Assembly: GCA_038496675.1 (NCBI GenBank)
Contig: CM076648.1
Span: 16,884,824-16,948,823, forward strand
Source of the DNA: Rachycentron canadum
Taxonomy: Eukaryota > Chordata > Actinopteri > Carangiformes > Rachycentridae
Reading direction: 5' to 3'
DNA: 64,000 nucleotides
The notes under the pieces are model-generated. The model was not told the DNA's origin, ran no database searches, and saw only the letters and a program-made list of their open reading frames with translations. Every line of letters starts with the position of its first letter. Positions within the stretch are counted from its first letter, which is position 1. The position numbers and the translations under genes were made by a program. This document shows positions 34,277 through 48,140 of this stretch, piece after piece.

Positions 34277-36781
34277 ACCATCTGCCTTTGCTTTTCTGTC
34301 CTTTCACCATCTGTGAGTGGAGCATCCTAAGACCTACAGGGCTGTGTGGTTCTGTATGTATGTGTGTGTATGTGTGTTTTGGGGGTATAATGTGATGTAA
34401 CCTGTTTTGGCTGCTCCTCGCCTTTGTGTGAACAACAAAAAAGACCGTCAAATCTCTGGATATTCAGCAGAGAGATGATTAAATGATGTAGCTGGGGCAT
34501 TCTGTGTATTGTGTGTGCTGTGTCTTTGATGTGATTAAATTTGTTTATATGGGGTCAGAGATAAAATTGGGTGCTTTGTGGTGATGTAAGAGGATCAGAA
34601 GCTTTGGAATCTGAAGGTTTCTTAACAGGACTAACACAGAAACCTTTCACCTGGCTGTGCTTATGTGTTGAAAACAGGTTCAGGTAACAAACATGTAGTC
34701 AAAGTCAACATCCCAGCCAAATTTCCTAGATGCTGACAGGGTGTTTTTGGAAGCCTGAACCAGATTAATTCACAATCTGGTCTAAATTTAGATGTAGCCT
34801 TAATTAGTCCAAGGAGGCTTGCCCGCACAAATTTAGACAACTGGAGTATGTTGCTAAATGTTACATACAACAAACCTGTGTCAAATATTGTACACTATCC
34901 ATACATGCTATCGCCTCCAGGAAAGGTATTACTAAGAAACAGAGTTGGAGTTTGCCCTTTTCTAAAGAAATGAAATAAACAACCTAAAATTCCTATTACA
35001 TAATGAAGCTTAACCAATGTTAATTTCCACAAAAATACCGTTCTAGGTGAGTAACCTCTCAGTAGCTTGATAGCAAACTTGTGTGGAAACTTTTTTGATA
35101 GCAATAAAGCCATAAAGATTAAGAAACAAGGTCAAAGTTAGAAGCTGCCTGCCATTTCTTCTATGCTTGTGAATGAACAAATCCTGAAGAAGCTCACTGT
35201 TCAATGAAGGAGACTATAAAACTCCCATAATTACACAAAGAACACACAGTCCACAACATTACAACAGCGCACAATTGATAGATATGAGACGGCAGAAAAT
35301 TAAAACGCTGTGCTTAATATCTGTTATCTTGATGTGTGGTAATATTATCACCACACATCTGTGTGGTCTCACTCTTTTTACTGTCTACAAGGCCTTATTA
35401 CTCATAATATTTAGGTTTCAAATAAGACCAAGGACATCCCGTGACATCATTATCAGCACTCTGCTGTCTGAACATATTTCTTAACTCCTGCTTCTGTCTC
35501 CCTCAGTCTGTTTTGTGTTGTTAGTATTAGATGTTTTTTCCCCTGTTAATTATCTACATGTGTGTCAGTGAATGACTAATTGTAGATGCTGGTGGTCTTT
35601 GTGAAAGAGTGTGTGACTGTCTGTCTTTGCTTGTGTATATTCATCAGTCGAGGTCACATCAAGAAGACCTGTGACTTGATTTTCAACAATTATGTAACAT
35701 TCCTCTTATCTCTCCTGTCAGACGTTCCTTCATACAGGCACATTTCCATTTGCTGACTTTTAGCAGATCTCTCCAATCCAGAGCAGCCGCAGCATCAAGC
35801 CTCTTATCTCACATTGGGTCACACCAGAGGTACGTATGGGACTGATTGGCCTCTTCTCTCAGAGTGTGTGTCACAGGCGCTGAACAGCAGCACTCTCCAT
35901 TAATCACAGACTCATCACAGCTGAACCTGAACCTCAGACAGATTGCTCAGTGTATTGGCCTCCATCCCTCTTCAGTTTCCCATCAGCTAAACTCAGGAGG
36001 ACTAAAGAGTGGATGATGTGTAGCAATATGGACTTGACAACAGCATTAAGATTATCAGCATGGGTTTATCCCTGCCTTTTAGATGTGGCAGCAGTCGAAG
36101 AATAGTGCCTCAGCTGCTCTCACTGCCCTGCTTCCTTAGCCTCCCTGCTTTGGTTCTGTGTGTCTGTCACTGCAGATCGATGCAGCACAAGGGCAAGGGA
36201 AAAGCACACAATGTTCAGTGGCAGAGTGGCAGGACTAATGGAGAGCCTGTCTGGCCAGTCTTAGCCTGACCTAGCCAAGCTGTCACTGGCCTCAACCCAA
36301 ACCTGCATACATTTTATTGGATAAAGGGGTTTCACAATACTTTGCTTGGCCCGGCCATCTCTGGTCAGACATCACTGGCCACGTGCCGCCAAAATGCAGA
36401 GGGTCCTTATCTGAGACAAATCCGTCAGATACAAGGCAGCATTTAAAAGTCAGAATAGCTTTCTCTCCTTTGACCATATAACATAGCTTTGATAATAGGA
36501 TTTTCCGCTCACACGACAAGCAGGTCTGTGACAGCCTATTGATTGGCTGTGTAAAGTATCAATCATTAACTTATACTACTATGGCATGGTTTGATAGGAA
36601 GGGAAGTGGAAAAACACCTTGCTGTTGCTGCAGGTTGGCTGCACTGCATCCTTCCTCTGTCAGGGGACAGTGAACTCAGGTTTGTTTTGCAATAACATGT
36701 AATCCTGTACCATGGAGTGCTACAGCTCTCGGACCAACAGAGGTGTGTGTTCGTTGGGTAATCTGGAGACTTGTGTATGTG

Positions 36782-36783
<2 letters not shown>

Positions 36784-36851
<68 letters not shown>
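36784..36851 (+). repeat. (GT)n microsatellite
   Basis: About 34 uninterrupted GT dinucleotides. Long Cys-Val and Thr-His ORFs over it are artefacts. Confidence 0.97.
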
Positions 36852-36852
<1 letters not shown>

Positions 36853-38507
36853 TTATGTGCGTTTGTGTTTTCCCAGCTGCACTACATGCTTTAACAGTAC
36901 ACCCCAGTGTGGGATGATAGGTTGGAGCAGAGTTTTTTGGATGGGTCATTGCAGTTCAATTCATTTCTGCTCCTCTGCACTACTGAGGAATATGTTGCAT
37001 AATAAAAAAAAAAAAAAATGCAAATGAAACAGCATTAAGGGTCTTCTTTGCATCTGCTGAACACTTCTTTGCAGCCTGCATAACTCTTTATCAAGATGGA
37101 TTAGATTGAGAGATTGGGTGGTGCAGAGTTCACCCTAAAATCCCTTTAACAGCGCATCAGAATTGGGAATAGACATAGACTATATCAGACTCTGGTGGTT
37201 ACATAAGGGCAGATGACAAAGGAGCCCCTATTGCCGCTCTCCCCTCTCTATCCTGCTGAACCATTTTTCTTTCTGTCTAAATGAACACACCTCCTTTGAT
37301 GTCACAGCATAACTGCTCCAGTGATGGCGGGACAGATCAATACATAGCGTTTGCAGATGAGTGTCTTATTAATAGCTGGTAATGAGTGGGCGTGTGCATT
37401 CAGATGAATCCAGTGCCTCAGATACAGGCAGAGGCAATAAGTTAGGACTGATTCTATCTCCCCTGTTAAATCTCTCCCCAGATACTCTGAAATGTAGTGA
37501 AAAAAATTAGAGAAATAATTTGCCCCTTCTCTGCATTTTGATCGAGAATTTTTTCTTTTGAGCTACTATCAACTCTTTTATGCGCACCTGAAGTGGAGCT
37601 AGGCTCATTTTGAAAGATATTTTTATTTCAACAGTTAGTGAAAATGATCAACCAGCCGCTGGTTAGCTTGGCTTGGCATAAAGACTAGAAACTGGTGGAA
37701 ACAGCTAGCATGGCTCTGTCTGTAATCCACCTATCATCATGTCGAATGCTCTTTAATTAACATGCCACATCTTGTCTGTTTAATTTGTACAAAAATCTGG
37801 ATCTAAAAATGTAATTAAATAATTTATGGTTTTATGGGCACTTAGGTGTTCGACTATTTCTTGGACTTGTGGTGACAACCAGTGGAGAATCCAGCTTCTC
37901 TCATTATGCAAATGAAAAAGGTCACCCCGAACGGCATTATCTGTTCTTCAGGTATTTGCATTATATAAGATTATTTTCTGAGACAATGTTGAATAAAAAC
38001 ATGGTGTGACATTGATTCCTGTGACAGAAAAGATGGACTTGATTATATCAGAAGCCAGTGTATTAATGTTTGTATATCAGGAGAGATAAGAGAGAAATCA
38101 ATGGGTGTTTTTGTGTAATTGCATAACTCATCTTAGTCATGCATGAGCAGCTGAACTCTGTAGGCTGTGTTCCTTTTCAAACTGCAGAGGAGAGGAGAGC
38201 CACAAAGTATCTGATGTGGAGGGGCATCTGAGTTTAGTGTAGAAAGCACAAACAGACAGAGGTGAAACCAAAGTTGAAAATAATTTCCACTTGCTATGCA
38301 TTCAGGTGTATGTGCAAATTGCACAAAATCATCTTTTAAGAATAATTTTCATGAGGCCATCTTTTCTGATTTATCCATTCTTTGATTCTCTGGTAAAATG
38401 TTAGGATAATAGGTACACTTCTAATCTAATTTTTCAGCAGCATTAGGCATGATTAAAACCTTTGCAAATGACTATAATGTGCTCACCTATATGGTACAAT
38501 ATTTGAA

Positions 38508-38567
38508 AGGCCCTGAAGGTGACGCATTATTTACCAAAAGGTAAATAATGCGTCACCTTCAGGGCCT
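38508..38567. repeat. perfect 28-bp inverted repeat with AAAA loop
   Basis: Arms 38508-38535 and 38540-38567 are exact reverse complements, beginning AGGCCCTGAAGGTGACGC. The spacer is four A residues. No gene overlaps it. Confidence 0.95.
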
Positions 38568-41500
38568 GATGAGGGCCTTAGGCTTTGTTAGCATGTCGTC
38601 TGCATCTGTGTGTGTGATGTTCTAACAGTGCATGAGCAAATATAACCTTGCAATAATCCCTTCCGTGGGAGAGGAGAGTGTTGTTACCTATAGATGGTAG
38701 ATAGAAGCATATGTGTGATTCACGAAGACAGAGCAATTTTTTAAAATCTTTTAGACAAGAGCAGGGCAACATCACTGCGAAACATGAATTGTTGTAAATT
38801 GAGAAGGAGAGTGTGGTGGCGTAGAAAGCATTGCACCACCTTTGGCAAACACTGTGGATGGGTTTTCCGGGCATAAAAGTGAGCTGTGAGCAATATTTAG
38901 ATTCACGTGAGTATACAGTATGTGTCGTTTTTAGTGCCAAATGCATACAGATTTATCAGCCAGCTGCAGCTCCCTTCAGCTCCTAGGGACTTTTCAGCAT
39001 TTTTTCAGTGTTTTTTGCAACTGCACACTTTTGTTTCACTCTCACTGCTCTCATAACATAGTTTTCAAAAACAGCAGGCAGCTGTTTTCAACAGAAGGCT
39101 CTACCACAGACTGCATGCGCTCTGGCCAACACCAAACAACAGACAGCTCAAAGCTAGCAACCAGCCGGTGAACACAATGGGGTATTTTGAAGCTAAGAGT
39201 CAAATTTCACTCAGGAGTGAGTTGGTGGAGTCCAAAGCGAAGCAAAAAGGAGAGTGAATACTTTATTTTCATCATGTGACCAGAAACACAACTTCAAATG
39301 AATACTGGTGTTTGCTCGATGTGCAAATAAGCCACTGTTTGTTAGCATGTTCACTAAATTACCTTGACAATACATTAGTGTTTTGTTTACACAGACCCAG
39401 AGGTGCAAAAAATCTGGAATTTATACACACAGGAATCTAAAATACTTATGCTGTGTATCAATTTGTGTACTGCCAGTTCATTCACACTGACACACACAAG
39501 TGTGGCAACATGCAATATCAAATAAGTACCTGATAGTACACTCAAAACTGCCAACAAGTGGACACTTCTCACCTTCAACGATAGCTATCTTGGCCATGTA
39601 GAACAGAAAAGCAGGACAGATGATAGATTTTAAATGAGAGAAAATTGCATGGATTGGCTATCACAACACATTGTTTCCTTTTATATTCCTTTACATTATA
39701 ACCCTAACACATGAAGTAATTTGGAAGAGTACTGACATGGAAATTTGACTATGGTGTATTAACATAAAGTATTAAACTGTATTTGAATACAGACCATGCA
39801 ATGTATCCAACATGCATCAACATGCTGATACTCCAGGGTCTTATCTGTTATGTGAACTCACCCTCATGAGTACTAATGTGGACCTGAGGGCCCAACAGAG
39901 GAAACATTCAGATACAACAGAGACTGAGGTGAAAACAGCAGGTGCATCTGGTTCTTCTCTGTTGATGCAGACAAACAGCCTCCTCCCTCCAAACTGACCT
40001 GTATGTTAATTTGCTCACTGTTGTGTCACTTGGCGCTTTGCAGGTAGGCAGCCTGGGAGCGAAATAGTGAGTAAGTTCCCGACTCACTGATGAAGGAAAC
40101 AGAGCCACAAATGTGCAGCAGTGGACACGTGTAGCATACAACAAATTGAACAGTATTTTCAGATGCCAACACACTGAGCTACACATATACAAACACAGAA
40201 GCTCACAAGACACAATCATAATGAGTAAACACATACAAATACGCACTCTGCCCTTAATGCAATGCAGACAAGGACATCAGGAGTGATGTCCTGAAGGTGC
40301 ACTGAAGGCTTCAGTGGTCTGTTATATAATTTATCAGTATTAGAACAGACAGCACAGGGTCTCATTTCTTGAAGCATAATGTCAATAAAGCACCCATGCA
40401 CTTCCTCTCTGCTGCTTTTCCTTCAAAGTGTAGTAAAATAACAAAAAAACAAAATTAAATTATTGATGATGTGATAGACTATCATGTACTTTGATGGCTT
40501 TTTGGGAATAGGATGTTCTCTCTCTGCTGAATATGTTAGGTCAAGGCCTCTAATATTAGTTTTCAACCAAAGGTCGGCCCCTAATACTAGTAATGACGAC
40601 ACCCCTGAGTTGTCTCTCTGTGTTTTACAGGCCATTTCCTATGTACTGTATCAAATGTCTGAGCAGTTTTGGGCCAGTGTTGCTTTTCAGTTGTCATTTA
40701 GATTTCGATTTAAATGAAAAATAAATACCCTTAAATGAATAATTTCTAGTGTACATTACCAGTGAAGTGGTGTATATGTATGAGAGAAAATAACTTTGAC
40801 TGACCTCAGTGACAGACCTGTTTACTGCCTAGATGACCGTGCAGACCTGTGTGGTGACCAAGCATCAACCTTTTGGGGCTGACAGATCAAGCCAACAGAC
40901 TTGGCAAAAACTGCTTCCTCGAATGACCATTTGAGGCTGTCTCCAAAAGACTCCCATTTTAAAATGCCCAATGTTACAGAAACCAAATAAACCTGTTCAC
41001 AGCCCAGTACAAAAGGCATTTTTGGTCTCCTCCTTCTTGACAACTGTACAGTTAATCTTTCATATTGCTGTTATATCACTAATTTCTTTAATTTTTCTAT
41101 TTTTAGCTCAGCTCATTTAGCAAGTAATTAGCAAGCAAATGAATGATGCCTAGTTGTGGTAACAATACTAATGAAGGCATATGTGTGCCTCAATTACTAA
41201 ACCAGCTTGCACAGTCTTGGCTCCACACATACCCCACTCCTTTACCATTTATTGGATTATTTGGGAGTTGTGCACAGACAAGATGTCAATGGCTAAGCAG
41301 CCCAGTCTGAAGCCCTGTCACAGATGAGCTGATAAAACTATATGTCTATCCCTGAGTGTCTTGAGTTATTCCAAAATATATTTTATTGTAAGGATTAAGG
41401 TCAGGCACGTCCACCAATAGGTCTTTTTCAGTCAGTTTTTCTGCCTCTGCTCATGAGGTTAACTATTTTGAATGGAACCATTCTTGTTTTATTGGTGCAA

Positions 41501-41884
41501 CACTATATTTGATATCTTATGCAATCCCATCTTGAAAACAACCTAATTGCCAACAGTTATTAATATAGTGTCTTTGAACAAGGCACTAAATCCTTAAATG
41601 TGTACATGTGGTACTGCTCCAAGGAGCTTGCATCTTAAAAAAGTGTACTGACATTACTAAAAATGAGCTGAACACAAGATCAGCACATAACATCATTGAG
41701 GTCCCCTTTGCCTCATTCCACCTAAATGTTTCTCCATTTCTTTTCCTCCAGCACAAAATATTCATGCAGAGGTTGTGATACACAAAGATTTGCCTGTCAT
41801 TGTTTTTTACATTGTGGTTTGGATCTTGTCCAAGTTTAAATATGTTTTATTTGTAGTTTTGCAAAAAAAAAAAAAAAAAAAAAA

Positions 41885-42180
41885 CTGGTGATAGCCAGAG
41901 CTGGAGGCATTATGTTTTTGGGTTGTCTGTCCCTATTCTTATGAGCTCAGTCATAAGACTCTATCTCTGGCTTCCTTGAGATTGAAGTGATTAAATTTTG
42001 GTTATCAAAGGTCAAATGTCAAAGGTCAACTTCACTGTAATATCATAATGTTCTGCACAAGCACTTCTGGCCATTATTCAGTGCTGTAACTTAGTAAGGG
42101 GAGATTGTGGCCATGTTTCTTGCAATTTGGCTGGTTGGCAGAGGCAGGTTGACAACTATGACGCAGTAATTCTAGTTTTT
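41885..42180 (+). repeat. degenerate teleost interspersed repeat
   Basis: Follows a 22-bp A run (41863-41884). Diagnostic pieces: GCCAGAGCTGGAGGCATTAT, GGGTTGTCTGTCCCTATTCT, GGTCAAATGTCAAAGGTCAA and, at the end, GGCAGAGGCAGGTTGAC followed by GTAATTCTAG. These match, from memory, a high-copy repeat of percomorph fishes whose class I cannot state. Confidence 0.55.
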
Positions 42181-45100
42181 AAATTAACCACTTAATAAAC
42201 TTGCAATACATTAATATGTTTCCATTTATTCCTTAAAACTGAATATAAAATGTTGTGATTAAAAGTCAAAAGTAGTTTCGCAGTGGCAGCATTAGTTGAG
42301 TGACACATAAATTCACATACAACAAATCAGATACATGTTTTTTTTACAAAACAGTAAAATCGTTTCTGATTAACTTAAGGAATATGTGTTGTTTTATGGA
42401 TTGAGACATTTTTACACATTTCTTCGAGCCATTTAATACCCACTGGATTATGTTTAAAATTCACTGTCACAAAGCTCAAAATTGGGTTGTTTTTTTCATC
42501 CCATGGAACTTTAACCACTTGAAGATACCTGGTTTTCACAGACCTGCAACAAAATGTTAAAACAGAGAAAAAGTGATTAATGGAAGTTCATTCTGCAACG
42601 AACACACACTGAAGACATAGTGTGCTCATCGTTTGGCCAACAGTCGCTGTTCTCCTAATGTGGTAAACCGTATATTTTCTGTGGAGAGCAGCTTTAATCC
42701 TTTCAGCTTTATCAGAACACCAATAAAACAACAAGACACAGTGGCAATGAAACATAGAGTAAATCTCTGAGGCTCATTCCAGTCTCTCCTCTGAACGCAT
42801 ATGTTCACATGTGTGCTCATACACCAGACACTTTTGTCCTCTCTCTCACTCCCAAGACTATGTGGTCCCACCAGCTCCTATAGCGTCAGTACTTGAGAAC
42901 CTTTAGCCTACATACCATGAGAACAAGGATAGTTGAGTTATTCTGAGAAATAAAGGGAAGCAGAATTACAGACCAGCTCTCAGACAGATTGACATAGAAG
43001 AAATCCAGACAGTAAGGCAGTGAAACAGAAAAGAAAGAAAGGCTTGGGAAACTAATGAGGGGTTTTCATGGGGCAGGAGGGGGTTTTAGTCAAGGAGACA
43101 TGTCATGGCTAACAAGAATGTGGTCTATCTGATTAATCTGGTAATGGGCCAAGGAAAGGAAGTGTTAGGACAGGAGTTTTTTTTAGTTTCAAACTCAGGG
43201 TGACTCTGGAAATGAATGGGATAAATGGGGGTGCTGTTTATTTCATGTCATATTTTCTAAGAACTGAAACCTCTAAGACACTACCTATTTTTAGCAGCTT
43301 TCTATTTACATCATGCTGTCAGTGGAGATGAATGGGGTGAGGCTGCATTGGCACTGACCTGCTATGTTGTCACCATCATAATGAAAAGATCAATAATGAC
43401 ATCAAAGCAATAAATGTAAGAGATATTTGAGGACAATTGAAAACAGCAGACTGTTTGTGTGAATCCTCCTGCACCACTTAGCTCTACTGCACAGTGAAAG
43501 ATCCTGGTCCAGTGGGTCACCTGCTCACATTTGCCAACAACTCCTAACTAAATAAAAGAATGAGTTTATGAGTGAGCTTTTTTTTTTTTTCTGAAGAGTT
43601 TTACACGTAGATGATTGTGCAGTGAGGAAGCAGTGGGTTTAGCTCAGTGGGATTAGTTCAGAGTAAGCGAGGATGTCTTTGGCTCTGAACAGAAATCTGA
43701 GTCCTTAACAAAATGTGGTGCTCTTTCCTTTCAGGCTTGCCATTGGGATTCCTCACTAAGACAGAGACTAGCCCTAACCCAGCATACAACAGAGCCCGCT
43801 GGCATTTGTTAATTCATTCAGACAGTCAGTCAGTCAGCTGTTGCCTGTGGTGCCTTCCTGTAGTGGGATATGTAGTCTAGGAACATTACCACAATGGGAC
43901 ATACTCCATTAAAAAGTTGTACATGCAACTCTGTATAAAAAAGACTAACAGTAAAATAATGATATAAAAATACTGATGCTGACAAACACTTCCTTTCAGA
44001 ATTTCTAGGTAATGAGCAATATGTAGATGCCATTACAGGTGTTGATAGTGTTAGGTTTGATTACATCATTATCATATTGGGGTGCTTCATCTACAGCACT
44101 GTGTCATATTGTCGCTCTTGGGTGAAACCCTGATACAATTTGGAGGATCTAATGGTTGTTGATTTGTTGGATTGCACACACTTCTACAGTTGGAAAATAT
44201 TACTTCACAATATCTTTCCAAAACATTTCAGAAAAAAGAAGACCTTATAAAACTAATACAAGAAGTTTTCATGCATTTTACCTAATAATGTAAATATACT
44301 ACAAAAATATGAATTACCAAGTAACTGGTATGACAAGGTGTTAGACAAATGTAGTGCAGTAAAACGTACAAGACTCCTGGAAATTAATGCAGGAGAAATA
44401 GAAAGTCTCCTTAAATGGAAACATATGAAGCGATTTAGGAATGAATAACACATGCAAAAATTTTATATAGACAATAAAGCACATCCAAAAAATTTAAGTA
44501 CACAATATGGTGACCATTTGTAAAACTTTTGACCTGGCAAAACTGGTACTGAAATATGTTTCTTTTCATTAATGTCACACATTTGAATTGTCCACTAACT
44601 GTAAAGTTCTTCTGATCTTCAATCAGAAACTGTGACCTCAAAGGGTAAATTTCTTTCATAGTTGCAAATTGGCCTTAAGTCTTAAGTGAACTGCATTTGT
44701 AGCAGTATTTGTAAGCCTAATTTAATTACTCTTTCCTCATGCTGTGTCCACATTGTCTCTTGTCTGAAATTGATTTCTGGATCACACCCTGACTCCTGTC
44801 CTTATGTGCAACATACATTTTCTTCCCAGTGAAGTTTCAGCAACATGTGTGCGTACGTCTTAATGTGCTGAGTTGTGTTAAACTGTTAATGTGATGTTGA
44901 AAGAGAAAATCCTTCCACAAAGGTATGTAACCTCACAGATCAATCCTCTTAACTGATTAAAACTTTACCAGAGGTTGCATTCTCCCTTGTAGCCATCTAC
45001 GGGTCAGCTGCCTGCTGCTGTGGAACAAGTAGATTTCAACACAGGCCAATCACAGCTGTTATGATGTCTTTACAGAAGTAAATGAACATTAATAACAGAA

Positions 45101-46069
45101 AATCTTACATGAATCTTACATGAACATGAACTTCGAACAACTCTAAAAATTTTGACCTAGTTTAGACTCTTCAATCATCCAACTATTCTCCTCTGTGTCC
45201 GCACTTATCCGCTATGTCACAGTTAGAGACTGAAAGTGGGTCAGACCGAGCATGTGAGGGGCCCTGAAAAGAAGCTACCCAGCAGGCTAGACTATACTCC
45301 CCCTAACTCCAGGTATGAAATTGGTGTGTGTGTGTATTTGTGTTTGCTTGTGCCTTTGGCTTCTCTCTAATGCACTGGGTGTTCTCATTCAACTGATGCT
45401 CTATTTGTGGAAGTATCCATGGTGATGATGACTTGCAGTCATGGAAAAGGGGCGGATGGACAAGTGGATGTGTCTATTTGGCACACATGGGCGAGATCTC
45501 TGCTCTCCCTGCCAGTCTATTCACCTATTCAAACAACAACTGAATAGGGATAAGAGCTATGAGGGTAAGGATGAGTAAAGCGATCCAGAAAGCCATGAAG
45601 TTAAGAAGTAAAACTGATATATGGAGTTCAGGGAGTGATGACAAGCTCAAAGGGCTGACACAGAGCTCCAGTCAGGCCCCAAGGGTAATTCAGATTTGCA
45701 ATGAACACGTCGTTGTACATTCCCAACACAACTAAAGCTGCTGCGTTCTGCTTTACTTGCTTTTGCACTGTATAGTCCATTACATAACCAGCAGGCTGCG
45801 GCATTAATAACACTGTTTACGAAACATTTGCAGTAAAGAGAACAGTATATACTCAATGCAAACTCTGTGTGCAAATCTGCAGAGGAAAATCCCAAAGCTA
45901 GCAAACACAATGTTTTTTCTTTAGAAATTGTGGAGTGATTGTACTATTGCTTGTGCACTGATGCAGACAAAGAAGGATTTATGAGAATCGGGCACAATGT
46001 GGGGAAACAGGTAATTAGCTGAAAGTAACTGTTACCTGGAGACTACAGATGGTAATAAGTGGAAGATGT

Positions 46070-46072
<3 letters not shown>

Positions 46073-46159
<87 letters not shown>
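46073..46159 (+). repeat. (CA)n microsatellite
   Basis: About 43 uninterrupted CA dinucleotides, one of the longest simple repeats in the window. Confidence 0.98.
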
Positions 46160-46161
<2 letters not shown>

Positions 46162-47119
46162 AAACTCATTAGCAGATTTTACAGTTTTTACAGTTTTCTC
46201 TCTGTCAGGGGCCTGTTTTGTGTTTGCTTTAGCCGAATGCAGCTCCTCTGTCTTTGCAGCAGCAGTTCCCTGATTTCATAACTGCTGTCCAGAGAAGGTA
46301 AAGGTAACAGAGACCAGACCATCACTCATCAGCCAATCAAAGTGGACTTCTAAAAAAGTACGTGTCTCAAAGGGGACAGATATGTCACCCATGATACCGT
46401 GTGACCAGGGACAGAAGAAGCAGTCCATCAGCGTTTGCTCTGACACTTTGTAGTTGCAACTTTGCTCCAGGGAATCAAGGACAAATTAAAACTATCAAAT
46501 TAAATGCCAATGATTTCTTGCCTTGTTTGCATTAGACAATGTGTTATAGTAAGTATTAAGAGCTTTGTTTCAGTATAGTGCTGACAATAAATATACCTGT
46601 TATGCTGTGACTTGAAATTAGGAGACCAGTTCAGCTGCGTCAAACACTGTTTCCAATATTAGGCAGTAAGGTGAAGCTGGTTTCCAAGCAATCAGGAATC
46701 AATTAAACTAAACTGATCACTCAACCAAAGCCTGTGCAAATGCAAAGAGGGCACATTAGTCATTTATTATCATGTTCTAAATGCTTTGGCTTATCTAACC
46801 AGTGTGGTGAGACAGGGGGCGGATGACAAACAAATTAAGATGGAAAAGAGAGAAAGACAGACAGAGAGAGAGAGAGTGTTTCCTTGGCTTGGTGCTGGCA
46901 GGGTGGTTAGATAACTGAAGGTCAGAGGCAGAGTGTACTGTGCTGTGAGTCGCAGCGGGCTCTGAAATTCCGCAGGCCTGGGAGACTGGGCGAGCTCTCG
47001 TCCCACACCTGACCTCAGCACCTCTCTCCTGTCCTCCGCTCCCTTCGACAACACTCTTCTCTCTCTCGCTCTCTCGGTGCAACATCTGAACCTCTTGTCT
47101 TCTCCCTGCGACCAAGACA

Positions 47120-47165
47120 TTTAAATTACATTTACATTTGGCAGGTGATATTATCCAAAGCCAAG
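47120..47165 (+). repeat. short remnant of a common fish repeat tail
   Basis: TTACATTTACATTTGGCAGG followed by ATTATCCAAAGCCAAGTA resembles the fish motif CATTTGGCAGATGCTTTTATCCAAAGCGACTTA. Only about 45 bp is left. Confidence 0.45.
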
Positions 47166-48140
47166 TATGTATTCAGTACTTTCCCATTTCAGTCTCTTAC
47201 CTACCTGACCTACTGATGGGCCAGTGATGAAACTGAACAAATGCGGCAGACTCTTGCTGTGCAGCCAATTATGAACTGCCACTTTCCTGGACTATTGATC
47301 AAGCGAAAAATGTGCATAAACTTATGTATACAAGACACCTATAAAACTTTAATCTAAAGAAATAATACAACCATAATAAAAAGGCTGTATTGAGGAATAT
47401 ACCAGTCAGTGTAGCCTTACACAGAGTATATGATACTGTCAAATAGTGTGATATAGGACTTTAATAACCTTAAAACTAAGAGGGGAATAGGAGGAATGTT
47501 AAGGAGTTTTAAAGAGGCCTGAAAATCAAATGCTTTTTGATCTGCTCACCTTTGGAGGAAGGCTGAAGATGTTCCAGGCCAATAACAAATTTATCATTGC
47601 ATGACAAACTGGAAACACACAGGTTGCAATCAGACCCTTTTTAACAGCTCATAAGCAATGTATTGTCAATATGGAGCTGACCTGTTTGGGTCCTACAATA
47701 TCCCCTATGTTAAACTGTTTATACAAGATGCAGGGAGACTCATTATCTATTCTGTCTATAGTCACACATCTTGTGTTACCTATTTTTCAACCAGTGATGT
47801 AAAAATTTTCCAGATCCTCATTTCCAGAACTTCATTAAATAAAAGTCCTCAATTAAACTCATGTGCAGATGTGTTGTCAGTAAAAGTGCTCATTTGCAGA
47901 AAAATATATCTACTGACTAATATATTAGAACTGATTGATGCATAACTGTGTAAGCAGCATTTTACTTCTGGTCATTGTGCAGCTAGTTTTAAATAAAATT
48001 TTGTTTTCGTCAGTTGCCTCCAGTTGATCACAAGATAAATCTGAGAGGTCATGAAATGATCAACAGGGTCAAAGAAAGAAGAAGAGTTTTTCCACAAAAA
48101 CATTTAGCCACAAAAAACTGTATTGTTTTTTTTTTCCCTG

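Noticed and set aside
33727..34451. Two long minus-strand ORFs (184 and 231 codons)
   Set aside because: They run through Ns and a pentamer array (LLSSP repeats); artefacts.
36566..37027. ORFs with poly-(TH) or poly-(CV)
   Set aside because: Translations of the GT/CA microsatellite.
43630..43680. TTTAGCTCAGTGGG resembling a tRNA A box
   Set aside because: No B box (GGTTCGANTCC-like) at the right distance and no cloverleaf; not a tRNA gene.
46049..46281. ORFs with poly-(TH) at the CA array
   Set aside because: Microsatellite translation; no flanking coding signal.
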